From: Limnephilus marmoratus
Lineage: Eukaryota > Arthropoda > Insecta > Trichoptera > Limnephilidae
Reading direction: 5' to 3'
Length of the DNA: 64,000 bases
NCBI GenBank assembly: GCA_917880885.1
Contig: OU862909.1
Coordinates: 30,936,405-31,000,404, forward strand
Below the pieces are notes generated by a model, which made no database searches, was not told the origin of the DNA, and worked only from the letters and a program-made list of their open reading frames with translations. Of this stretch, positions 11,888 through 22,341 are shown in pieces; the stretch's first letter is position 1; each line of letters begins with the position of its first letter. The position numbers were made by a program, and so were the translations under genes.

Positions 11888-12054
11888 GGGGGCATACATT
11901 AATTACGTGAGCAGTTTTTCTTACAATCTAGACCCCCCCCCCCCCCCCCCTTGGTGAGATAAATTTGGGCCACTTCGTATATTCTTTTCAAGTAACGTGA
12001 GATTTTGCTGGACCCCCCCCCCCCTTTTAAGCTCAGTAATTAATGTATACCCCC
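11888..12054. mobile_element. PIF/Harbinger-type MITE with internal C-tracts, copy 1
   Basis: 167 bp flanked by TAA on both sides (11885-11887 and 12055-12057). Ends are GGGGGCATACATTAATTACG and the inverse of GTATACCCCC. Two C-runs (about 18 at 11932 and 13 at 12012) lie near the ends. A TAA target duplication with G-rich terminal repeats fits the PIF/Harbinger group. No transposase. Confidence 0.8.
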
Positions 12055-12619
12055 TAATTACACACCCTTCATGAAAAACAACAAATCAAAAGGTGTTTTC
12101 AAATAAATGATTACCTTTATACTACTTTGAAAACTAACATATTTTCATTTTGGCAATGCCGTTTTAGGTAAACGAATTATGATGTAAGCTAACGATGATA
12201 TTTAGAAAGCCGTAGAGATTACGTAGAGGAGTCACAATGGCTATATTCATGAAATAAACAGTAGAATCTACAGTGATCATTATCATTTTCCCGACGTTTG
12301 ACGCCTTCGTGGATCGGGATCCACTCTTACAATTTTTGTGTGTCTCACCCTGTCTGGTACACGTACGATTTGTGAATTATGTCAAAAATTCATTATTAAA
12401 AATCACCAACTTGATGAGGCGACCTCCCTGATGGATAATCCTTAAAATATCTTTTATTTTAATTCTGTTTAATTATTATTTATTTTAATTTTATGCTTAG
12501 TTTTAGTTATTCGCGTGTGATGGATTTTATTTTAATTTTATGTTTTAATTAGGTACCTACCTAATATATAAACAATTTATTTTTATTTTATAGTTTATAT
12601 TTGTTTATGTAATATGGCA

Positions 12620-12659
12620 GACTGGGATTGCACTACCTTCCCAGTCCTGCTGCAATAAA
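12620..12659 (+). other. Hairpin plus polyadenylation signal
   Basis: GACTGGGA pairs with TCCCAGTC around an 11-nt loop, then CTGCTGC and AATAAA at 12654, followed by an A-rich tract. This looks like the 3' end of a retroposed or transcribed sequence. I see no coding region upstream (12060-12600 is AT-rich). Confidence 0.4.
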
Positions 12660-13245
12660 AACTTAAAATAAAAAAAACTAAATATTAAACATAGATATCA
12701 CGAGGTGTTTTCATTATATTTTTCCAGCAAATCGATATTAGGAGTCCATTATTATAGACCGCACGCCACTGACGTGGGTAGCAATAGAGCTATTACAACG
12801 GGGAGGACAAGAGAACAGAAAATACAATAATGCCATTCAATATAAAGCTCACCAAACGAAATTGGGAGCGGCTTGCGGTGCGCCGCTTTGTTCGATAAAA
12901 AGGGAAAATTATGTATTTGATTGTAGCCGCGGAACAATGCGATATAGCAGGCTACCAGGGTAGGTGCAGTACCAGGATCATACGGTCTCAGGTTGAGTAA
13001 ACATCTCCGTTGATGTTGAAACATAGTACCCGCACATTGCGGACTTTTAATTTCGTTCCATTCATCAAACAGTTATTATTAAAAACATAAACAACGCCAT
13101 TGCTAATGGACTGGGTTCAATTATCTTGATCCTACAGTCAATTTTTCCGCATACATTCTGCGGGTGAGCATGCATTCTGTTCAACGAACCTACGGGATGA
13201 TGATAAGGTAGTTCTGTATTTTATGATGATAATTATGATCCATGC

Positions 13246-13655
13246 AGTTTGGGAGGCGCGTATGGGTACCGCCGCCCCGGAAACCATTTATTGGATAACC
13301 AACACCTCTGCTACATGTCACCCCAAGTTCGCTACGTTTGGTGACTTAGCAGGGGTGGCCGGGTTCTTGGGGTTTGTCCGGGTCTTGGCGGCGGATGCGT
13401 CTGCCCATCAACTTTGATCTCTCCAGCAGGACTCTCTCCAACATCGCCTTGCACCACAGTGGGATGATTGAATTCACACGCCCGTTACTCCTGGGCACAC
13501 TGACCCCCAGAAATCTACCCAAACCTCATTCCTTTTTTCCCTCCTCTCCTTCCTTTTTTAAAAAACCCTCCACACATCGTCTCCAAAGATTATGTAAGCC
13601 CTGAGGGGAAATTATTTTTCACATGGCCTCCTGTACGGAGCTAATATACGATGTA
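13246..13655 (+). repeat. SINE-like family, copy 3
   Basis: Head CAGTTTGGGAGGCGCGTATG, core ACTTAGCAGGGGTGGCCGGG, 'CACTGACCCCCAG', and tail AGCCCTGAGGGGAAATTATT with CCTCCTGTACGGAGCTAAT. Nearly full length. Flanking AT-rich DNA on the left shows no gene. Confidence 0.85.
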
Positions 13656-13754
13656 AGAAAATATTTAAAAAAAAACAATTAATAATAATAATATTTGGAT
13701 GATTTACCGTCGTTTAAGTAAAAACTTAAGGCGCCGCATCCGTGCTAAATAAGA

Positions 13755-13895
13755 CGATGATGGAGAGATATGTAATTACGAATGTTAGAGGAGCGCGCTA
13801 ATATTTAAAGTGATAAAATCGATGCGAAAATTGTGAAAATGTTTAATAAAACACGACTCGTTTAAAATAGAGCAAAAATCTCCCGGGAACATCTA
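13755..13895 (-). repeat. Dispersed repeat D, copy in reverse
   Basis: Reverse complement of 47285-47415 with high similarity, including AAATTACGAATGTTAGAGGA-like and AAATCGATGCGAAAATTG blocks and GTTTAATAAAACACGACT. It carries the same coding-like end (FNKTRLV then stop) but with stops upstream. Confidence 0.75.
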
Positions 13896-14476
13896 AAATA
13901 ACATTTAAAGAAACACTGTGATTTTTATCATACATATATTTTTTTCATATATACATTTGACCAATAAACGTGATGCTGTATCATATTTATTAAATTACAT
14001 AAAAGATCGTATATTCCTTGCAGATCACTTGCCATCCGACAGCATTACACCTCGAATCGTTATTACTTACTGTCTAATTTATTTTAAAGCTACGGAAAAC
14101 GCATGACACGTGTGCCAAATGTCGCACATAATGGATTTTAAGGAGCATCCAATAAATATGTACGTACTCCATAGTGCAGAACTGCTTGTTGTATTATAAA
14201 AAAAAATCAAATTTTACCCACATTTTGATAAATTGATCGTATTCGCTTGGTCAATCCTACATAAGAAGGATTCATACAGATGGCTGGGTAAAGTACAGTA
14301 TATAAAACAGTGTACCTATATGTCGGCGGCCGATCGAAAAAGCAGGCAGATCCATGATGATGCGCCTAGCTACTTCGTGAAGTGCCTGGCGGCAGATCGT
14401 GAAGTTCCTCAGGCGTATCATGATCGGTCTGATTTTACGATTTTCCTTCGACATATATAACACGTTTTCTAATAAC

Positions 14477-15311
14477 AATAGACCACTTGCATGGATTTCA
14501 GAACGACTCGGAAAAAATCGTGTGGATAGATCTTTTTACTAAGATTACGAAAATGTTAGTAAAATTTTGTAGAAATGTACAGTTTTTTTTATTTTTAAAT
14601 AAATAAATCCATTATTTGGGCTCGTGACGTCACTACATGAAAATGTCCCGTCTCCGAAAATGTTCCTATTAATTTTGTAAAATTCCACACTGTTATATTT
14701 TTTTTATATGGCATCACTTTGATTTCAGGTGAATTTTTGATTTCGTTCACTAGATTTATTGTTTGTTCTCTGCGAACTTATCATTTGGTTTGAATTTTTG
14801 ACAGATGTTGTGAAGAGAACCCCGTACAATTTAGATGTCGGTGCGTGTTTTAGAGGTATAATGGTTATGGTGCTGATTTTATCAAAATCAAATTTTATAA
14901 TATTCTTATTATTATTATAATTTACAAGTACAAGTATATTACATTGGATTTATTAATATAGACGTTGTACATTATAATGATTTATGATCAATAAGATGGA
15001 TCAAGGAAAAAAATATTTATGAGATGTAATATTTTTGGTATGCCTCGTTATTCTCCTGTGCCATTCGTGTGGAAAACGTTCTTTTTTTAAAAATGATTTT
15101 CGGCTATGTAATTATTGTTTTTTCTCACCTATAAAATTATGTCCTGTCTTTCCGGTTTATAAAAAATGGTCTGATTTTTCGGATTGAAATTTTCAAAAAA
15201 TCCCCAGGGTTTCAAAAATACGATTAAAAAAATAATAATAATGCAGAATGTCTTAGAATATTTTCCTAAACCGGAAAATTTTTTTTAAAAATGTGATGCA
15301 AGTGGCCTATT
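14477..15311. mobile_element. DNA transposon remnant with CCACTTGCAT ends, long copy
   Basis: Terminal inverted repeats AATAGACCACTTGCAT (14477-14492) and ATGCAAGTGGCCTATT (15296-15311). The left about 460 bp matches, in reverse, the shorter element at 21875-22341, including TGACGTCACTACATGAAAAT and the GTTCTCTGCGAACTTATC block. About 350 bp at the right is unique to this copy. No transposase frame is recognisable. Confidence 0.75.
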
Positions 15312-15410
15312 GGCTCACTTTGCTCTGAGATTTATTTATTTACTTAAACATTTGTTAGTACAACCTTCGTATTGGATATTCTATTAAACAATACGCTTTT
15401 TATTATATGA

Positions 15411-15526
15411 ATACAGTCCCAGCTGCTCCCGTCTGGAGCCAGTGAGACTAAGGCATCCCTAATTGGTAGGTTGTGAGGCTGAAGGTAGTAGGAGGAGGAA
15501 GGAGATGGGGAAGAGGAAGGTGGGGA
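15411..15526 (+). repeat. SINE-like block B, copy 1
   Basis: GTCCCAGCTGCTCCCGTCTG, GAGCCAGTGAGACTA and a purine-rich GAAGGTAGTAGGAGGAGG stretch. Inverted copies occur at 15780-15900 and 52776-52862. It directly precedes the tRNA-like segment at 15527. Confidence 0.75.
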
Positions 15527-15582
15527 AGTCCAGCGGTAAGGCTCTCGCACTCCGAAGGTCGCGGGATCGAATCCCGGCGTGG
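15527..15582 (+). other. tRNA-derived pol III promoter-like segment
   Basis: AGTCCAGCGGTAAGGCTC resembles an A box, and GGGATCGAATCCC 25 bp later is a near-perfect B box. It does not fold into a full tRNA with a paired acceptor, so it is a tRNA-derived SINE head rather than a tRNA gene. A divergent homologue lies at 16117-16183. Confidence 0.6.
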
Positions 15583-15645
15583 TAAACAAATGTTTATTTG
15601 AATAATTTATGTTATTTCACAATTTATTAATTAAAAATAATATGT

Positions 15646-16057
15646 AGTATATTTGCGCACGTTCCAGAGTGGACGATACTCTCAGTATTGCCTTGGTGTA
15701 AGACCACCATTCAGAATTAAAACATTGTTTGAAATGGCTTTAGCCGTGTTTGGTGACCAGATCTGAATAGCCAGGTACTTCCCCACCCTCCTCTTGCCTA
15801 CCTCCTTCCCCTCCCCACTACCTTCAACCCCACAACATACCCCAATCGGGGATGCCATAGTCTCACTGGCTCCAGACGGGAGCAGTTGGGACTCTTGTGC
15901 GCTATTCATGTATATAAAAAAACCTGGCTATTCAGATCTGGTCACCAAACACGGCTAAAGCCATTTCTAGCAATGTTTCGATTTTGAATGGTGGTTCTAC
16001 ACCAGGGAGATACTGAGAGTATCTTCCAGTCTGGAACGTGCGGCAAATACGAGTATA
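15646..16057. repeat. Inverted repeat around SINE block B
   Basis: 15646-15776 is the reverse complement of 15922-16057, with words such as GGTGACCAGATCTGAATAGC and ACGTTCCAGAGTGGA. The spacer holds an inverted block B. Outside the arms lie the two divergent tRNA-like segments, so the palindrome extends over about 15527-16183. Confidence 0.85.
15780..15900 (-). repeat. SINE-like block B, copy 2
   Basis: Minus-strand copy of 15411-15526: CCCCAATCGGGGATGCCATA and GGCTCCAGACGGGAGCAG on the plus strand. It forms the loop of the inverted repeat. Confidence 0.75.
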
Positions 16058-16116
16058 CTATATATTATATTGAAATGAATTAATTGTAATTATAATAATT
16101 AATCAAATAAAATTTA

Positions 16117-16183
16117 TTCGGGATTCGATCCCGCGACCTTCGGAATGCGAGTCAAGAGCCTTACCCCTCGACCACGGCGCCCG
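16117..16183 (-). other. tRNA-derived pol III promoter-like segment, inverted
   Basis: On the minus strand: GGGCGCCGTGGTCGAGGGGT and AAGGCTCTTGACTCGCATTC, with B box GGGATCGAATCCC. This is the better preserved of the two facing copies; A-to-B spacing is tRNA-like. Confidence 0.65.
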
Positions 16184-16189
16184 TCGATT

Positions 16190-19100
16190 TGACGCTGTTT
16201 GGTTTGACGAGAAACAATCGACCAATCAATACTCTAAACACTTTCACACGTGCTTCAAACAAAGGAATCCTTTGCATAAAGGCAAAACCAAAAACCTGTT
16301 AAGATAGGTGTAGATAACAAAGCGATGTCTGACGCGATTTATATCTGGCTCGTATTAAAAGACGAAGCTCAACGTTAATTATTGGGAGGTAAGAATAAAA
16401 AATCGGCTCATAATGGGTTATTGCATATCGCATGTATCGGAGATTTTTTTAGCATCAATCGGCCCGCGGACAAAGATATTCGGTGGGCGTGGTGCGACAG
16501 AGAGCCGAAATTATACAAGCATCGAGCAGCCATTATCCTTGATCGAAGGCTTATATCATATGCGATTTCACCGACAGAGCATCAAGTTCAAGTTGAAAGT
16601 GAGCTCTAAATTCAGATCTTTAACCTCCGGATTGAAGGTCAGACTTGCAATAAGTCAATTGTTAAAACTCAGCTTCTAACCAGATATCAAACAACGCCAA
16701 CAGTTTGGCTTCACGGAGAAGAGGTTCGGAAAGGCTAAATTAACCGAGCAAAAAGGTTTTACGAGCGGAGAATTATGCTAAACCCGAATTTGAGACTTTC
16801 CACGAGTATCAATTTCGATATAAAATTTACAAAAAAAATATGTTGAGTGAAAAATATGTACTCTTAAAGGCTTAGATTTAAAGTACCTTGAAACCGTGGC
16901 ACTTTATACAACAATTTCGCGATTTTAGAAAGCAAAAAGTTTTTGGTTGGTATTTTCACGGATGAAAATATTTTTGTATCAATTTTTCAGTTCTCTCGTA
17001 GGAGAAGTAAATTAAAATGTAACCGGTTCCATGAAAAGTTTTATCTACAGAATTTTTAATACAGGATTAAAATTTTCATAATCAGAATCCTTTTTAGAAG
17101 AAACTTTGAGTAAATTAGAAAAAAAAACATCAATCACATCAGTTAATCTTCACTGTAATCTATTGATTAAATAGAAAAAAATTCTTTCGATGAATTGGCT
17201 TCATTTTAACTACGAATTTCGCAATCGATAGAGACTAGCCTGGGTTTTGGGGTCTGGGGTTTGGAGTCTGGGGTTTGGAGTCTGGGGTCTGTGGCATTCA
17301 TCACATGATACGGGGTGTAATTACTGCGCCAAATTATTGCCGCCCCTCGCGGTCCCCCAGTCCCCCGGTCCCCCAGTGTCCTCTAGGACCTGTTATTAAG
17401 GGACTAACTATAATAACAGGGTGAACATAACCACACGGAGATCACAATCATATTTTTACTCTTTGCAAAGAAAAATATGAAGAAAATAAAAAAAATTATT
17501 ATATAGTGTAACAGAGGTTTCACGCTCATAATACGAATCTTAAAAGGCAGAGAGGGGGGGGGGGGGTTATTCATAATAATTTAAGGAAAATCTAGTTAAC
17601 ACAAGAAAGGGTTTTTCAAGTGAATTCTAAATCCATAAAACTCAAATAAGAGGATGTAATGAGAACATAACTTGTACAGAATTTGAACAATTCATCAAAT
17701 TTCTTTCTGTGTCAATTCATGAAAGGTGAGTTCTGTGAATGTTCTATTCAAGTTCTGTTATAATTTCAGGTATGAGAATCAACTGACCAGTAATGATATA
17801 ACAACAGAACTTTAATAAAACTTTTACGGAACTGGAAAATTAACATTGAAATTTTTATGTAATGTTCAGATTCTATGAAACAACACATCCTTAATCTTAT
17901 TCGCAATAATAAAAAAAGAATTTTCATTCTCTAGAATTAATATATATTTTTTAGTTTTAGCCTTTCTGATATTTTCAACGAACATCATATTTCATAGCCT
18001 GCTCAAGTGAATCAGGGCGCAAAACACAAGGTAAAAAACACATGTACCCCTAATGATACGGTAAACATTACAAGAAAATTATATAAAACTGTCAACGCAG
18101 TCGGACTTAAAAAATGTGGTAGACGTAAGACGCTATTTTAGGAGCTGTGAGGTTTTTGCCAAATCAGATTTCAATCAAGTGTATTTTTTCCAGACACATG
18201 TGAGGCAATGATGTGGTAAATAAAGTCAACCCTAATATTGCAGACGATAAAAGTTTTTTGCCCAATTTATAAAAGTGCCCCGAACCGAATGTGTGGGTAA
18301 TTTGATTTAGAGTTTATCGTTTTATTTTGCACCAACAGAGCGAACGATAAGGCTGTGTGTGAACTTATGAAAGTGAATTCGGCAAAATATCTGAAAATTT
18401 GTTCGAAGGTTCCCAGGATCTCATATCCCACGTAAAATTTAAGGGAAACCCGTAAACATATCTTTATTCGAATCAAGAGATCAAAAACAAGGGTAAGTAG
18501 CCATTCGAACAACCGTAATAGTACATATCTTATTAACTTATTCCATTTCTTATAAGCAGAAAACAAAGTTTATACCAACATCACGAACTAATGCATTCTA
18601 CAAAAGCGTTAAAGCAAGTTTTATGTGTTTATTTCAAATAGACCATGAGTGGATACCATAAAAAAAGAAAAACATAATTTAATATTTCAAAACTATATAC
18701 ATCAATGAGGTCGAAATATGAAAGGAAGCACTAGTAGTTAGGTAACTAGTATATTATAATGCTGGTTATGTAGATACCCAAATTATTTCATTTGCAACGT
18801 TCCTGACTGTCGAGTGGAATCGTGCATAAGTAAATGATGTACTTACGAGTATTTCAAAATGCACTTCAATCTGATTTTAAAAAAATTGACAAGTATTCAA
18901 CAAAAAATAGAAGATAATCACTTGAATAGAAAAAAAAGTAGTATTGACTGGACTTTCAGAAATGAAACGAATGTACATTCCAAATAGAAAGGTTTAGGCG
19001 TGTTTTGCAATATATTTATGAAATACCTTCCTAAAGGTTGAATAAAAATAGCTGACTGGAGAAGATAATCTCATCAATTCAATGCTGCTATTCTACCACG

Positions 19101-20020
19101 AAAATCAATACTCCTGTGTTAAGTTGTAGGCATAGTGTATTGCTACTTCAACTAGTGCAGAGTGCGTGCCTTTGGCCATTGCGTAAGAATCGAGTAACCT
19201 AACTATACGAAACAAGTTCGTTCCTTCGACCTCTACTGTCAGAATTCACGCCAAACCAGTTTATAGTAGCAGATCCATACGCATAAAAATTTAAAATTAT
19301 CTTTAAGGCGTTTGATTATCACAGGAGTGATTAATGCGTTAATAAATAGGTAAAAAATTAAAGCAGAATTATTAAAATTCTCCGAAAACCTTTTCAAACT
19401 GTTAAAAAGTTATTAATACGCTGCCTACTCCACAAAAAATAAATCGGAGAGTTTTTAAAAAATAATAAATGGTTTTAAGTTGTCACAAGCATTCATCGGA
19501 TAAAATAGAAGAGTGGCTGGGGTTGGATTTATCGTTAATTGCAAATCTAAAACGCTTTTCGAATCACGCAAGGAAAAGGTTAGTAGCTTCGCCGTAAAAA
19601 ATAATGACAGAGTTGCTATCTTTTTTACATCTAGAAGTTCAATAACTTGTCAGAAGACAGACAAGGGTAAATTAACAAAGTTAAAATAATGCACGAGGTT
19701 GACGGATTCCTAATATGGAATAATAATAATAATAACAACATACTAATGAACGGAAATCATACATAAAAAAAAATTTATTGCTCACTGCATTCAAAATATT
19801 GTTATTTCTTATTTTATAAAACTAAAGAATTACCCGCCTAACTAAAAAAAATAGACTCTTAACTTTGCTACGAATAAGAAATTAGAATCATTTGCTAAAT
19901 CTCCGCTTCTATATCCAGTGTAATTTTTATCATATGTTCTAATGTAAAATATGTATTTTGTTTATATAATGACCTTTATAAAATTATTCCTACTGCAATG
20001 TAAAACATGGGTCCCTTCAA
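16190..20020. other. No supported gene
   Basis: AT-rich DNA. Besides the G/C-rich tandem repeat at 17241-17380 and a 13-G run at 17554-17566, I see no element ends or exons. The 99-residue minus frame at 18267-18566 lacks motifs. Confidence 0.5.
17241..17292. repeat. 14-bp G-rich tandem repeat
   Basis: Repeats of GGGGTTTGGAGTCT and variants, followed 60 bp later by a C-rich complement-like stretch (GTCCCCCAGTCCCCCGG). G-quadruplex or stem formation is possible. Confidence 0.85.
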
Positions 20021-20228
20021 AAATCAATTCACCAACAAAAAATTCCATATCATAAATATAATAACGATAACAATAAAATTAGGTCATTAATAATTCATAT
20101 TACTTGTAAGGTATTCTCCGAACAATATTGAAGTAAGCTACAAACCCGAGGTAATTAAGCCTCCTGGTAACAACCAACATAATTAGAAATTCGACAGTCA
20201 AAGACGACTTAGTAACAAATGTAAGAAA
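20020..20228 (-). repeat. Dispersed repeat A, copy 2
   Basis: Reverse complement of 1535-1745, sharing the GTTACTAAGTCGTCTTTGAC region through CTTACAAGTAATATGAATT. The pair is the longest clear match between the left end and the middle of the window outside named families. Confidence 0.7.
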
Positions 20229-20320
20229 ACCCATTGAATAAAATCTTTATAGACCACTCCTCTCCCCCTTTTCCATATGTTATGTATATAAACTATAGGT
20301 TAAGAATAATTTTTACCAGT

Positions 20321-20380
20321 CTGAAAATGGATTTAACAGCTGAAACCGGTTACATAAATTAAAGTGGAAGTAAGTTTAAT
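20321..20380 (+). other. Degenerate PLE-like tail motif
   Basis: CTGAAAATGG, 8 nt, AGCTGAAACCGGTTACATAA and an AAATTAAAG tail. The layout resembles the CTGAAGA...GAAAC tails at 1.1 and 43.5 kb but the stem is largely lost. Confidence 0.3.
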
Positions 20381-20748
20381 ATTTGTTTAATTATATTATT
20401 AAAAGTGAAAAAGTTAAATTCTAGCATAATCTCAAGGGGTAAGCACCTACACCTTACACCTAAAGAATCAGCGAGATTAGCAGTGCGCCTACAACAGGTG
20501 AACACTGAACAGGTCTCTTCACACCAAGAAGTTAACTGTTGAATGACTCTCGCTTTTCCCGAGGTGACCTGCTCCGGTTTTCTTGAGTGCGGGAACTCGG
20601 CTAAACTGTCCGCTTGTAAAATATGACATCGATATGCACCGTTCCCGAGTGGCAGATAGTAGATAGATATACTATGAGCACTTCTCGGAATCGCCCAGTG
20701 CTTGGAAAATGAATAAATTGTTAACAATATGGTTTTAAGCTTACACAC
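20359..20748 (-). other. Unrecognised open frame
   Basis: A 129-codon open frame on the minus strand with moderately complex composition in the middle (SGKARVIQQLTSWCEETC, CCRRTANLADSLGV) but low-complexity ends. No domain, splice site or homologue within the window is visible. It may be a fragment of an unidentified element; I assign no function. Confidence 0.15.
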
Positions 20749-21329
20749 TACATAAAAACTATATTGAATGTTTTTACGTTGATCCGCGCAGTTTGTACGT
20801 AGGTACAGTGTTATTCGGTATTTTCAACTAATACGTATCTAATCAAAGAAGAAAATAATATTTAAAACCATCAATAAAAATTTTAAAAATGAATTAAAAA
20901 TCAGTCATTTTAAATACATGTAGGATTACAGAAGATTTTTTAAATATTATATTGAGGGATCAGTAAGATTTATAGGTCCAATTAGGAGTTCCACAGAGCC
21001 GAACCCTCTGATACGAAGATATCTGGAGTCGGTGAATTATTTTCCCATTTGGTCTCTGGTAGGTTGACATGTTGTTCTTGTATTGTTTTGTATTTATAAT
21101 ACTTATATAGTGCAATTGCATAGCGTGGATTGACTAGATGATCATTTGAGGAAATGTGTGAAAGGGTTTAGTTTTTCCTGTGGGGAAAATTTAACCCGGA
21201 CATTTAAATCTGGTGCCGTAATTATGAAATGGACAAAGATACAGCAAAATATAAACGGTCGCAACTGGCACCTGAACCCAGGTCCTCCAATCTTCCCAGG
21301 ACTAACACAATTAAATTAGATATTTTTTG

Positions 21330-21800
21330 TTTGTTTTGAAAGGCTTTAACTTTCAATGTACATGTGTTACTTTATATTTTAAATTTTCTGCTACTGGTTT
21401 CGACATATCCGTTTCATTCACTAGCAAACTTAAAACCGAATTAAAAATTCTATGTGGCGTTAGTGGGAGGTGTAATTTTGGGGGAGGGGAAGAAAGGTGG
21501 GAAGAGTCGACATTACAGGGAAAGATTGTTATTAAGGGCGATTTGTAGGGTGCTATTATTTTATTAACTAAATTAATTTTTGATTTATTTTTTGTTTATT
21601 TCCAAGGATTCTAAAGCGCACAAATTAAGATATTTATTTATATTGGAATGTTTAAATTAAGTTTTTTCTTTGTTAAAGCACCTAAGTTTAAACATTCCAT
21701 TCAGTTTTAAGTTTGCCAGTGAATGATATGGATGTGTCGAAACCGGTAGCAGAAAATTAAAAATATAAAGTAATAAATGTACATTCAAAATTAAAACAAA
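21330..21800. repeat. Inverted pair of PLE-like tails
   Basis: 21330-21437 is the reverse complement of 21703-21800 with modest divergence. Each arm, read outward, has TTTGC(T/C)AGTGAATGA, TGTCGAAACC(A/G)GTAGCAG and an AAAATATAAAGTAA tail. An inner hairpin GGAATGTTTAAA / TTTAAACATTCC lies at 21645-21698. The intervening GGGGGAGGGG stretch is unrelated. Confidence 0.7.
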
Positions 21801-21874
21801 ATGTCTACAAATTGTTACATAGTTAATGCCGAAGAAATAAAAAAATAAATATTTTTTTCATACTTCAATTTAAG

Positions 21875-22341
21875 AATAGGCCATAAATTACAATAATAAT
21901 AAGAATATTATAAAATTTGATTTTGTTAAAACCAGCACCACTACCATTTTACCTCTAAAACACGTACAGACATCGTAAAATGTACGGGGTTCTCTTCATA
22001 ACATCTGTCAAAAAGTCAAACCAAATGATAAGTTCGCAGAGAACAAACAATAAATCTAGTGAATGTTAAATGTCAAATTAAAAAATTCGCCTGAATTCAA
22101 AATGTTGCCATATAAAAAAAAATCAGTGTGGAATTTTACAAAATTAATAGGAACATTTTCGGAGACGGGACATTTTCATGTAGTGACGTCACGGGCCCAA
22201 ATAATGGATTTATTTATTTAAAAATAAAAATAAAAATGTACATTTCTAAAAATTTTTACTAACAGTTTCGTAACCTTAGTAAAAAAATCTATCCACACGA
22301 TTTTTTCTAAGTCGTTATGAAATCCATGCAAGTGGCCTATT
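21875..22341. mobile_element. DNA transposon remnant with CCACTTGCAT ends, short copy
   Basis: Shorter, inverted relative of 14477-15311. The right terminus is intact (TGCAAGTGGCCTATT) and the left reduced to AATAGGCCA. Internal deletion and partial terminal repeat give it a MITE-like form. Confidence 0.75.

Noticed and set aside
15527..15582. Functional tRNA gene
   Set aside because: A and B boxes are present but acceptor and anticodon stems do not pair; same for 16117-16183 and 30757-30842.
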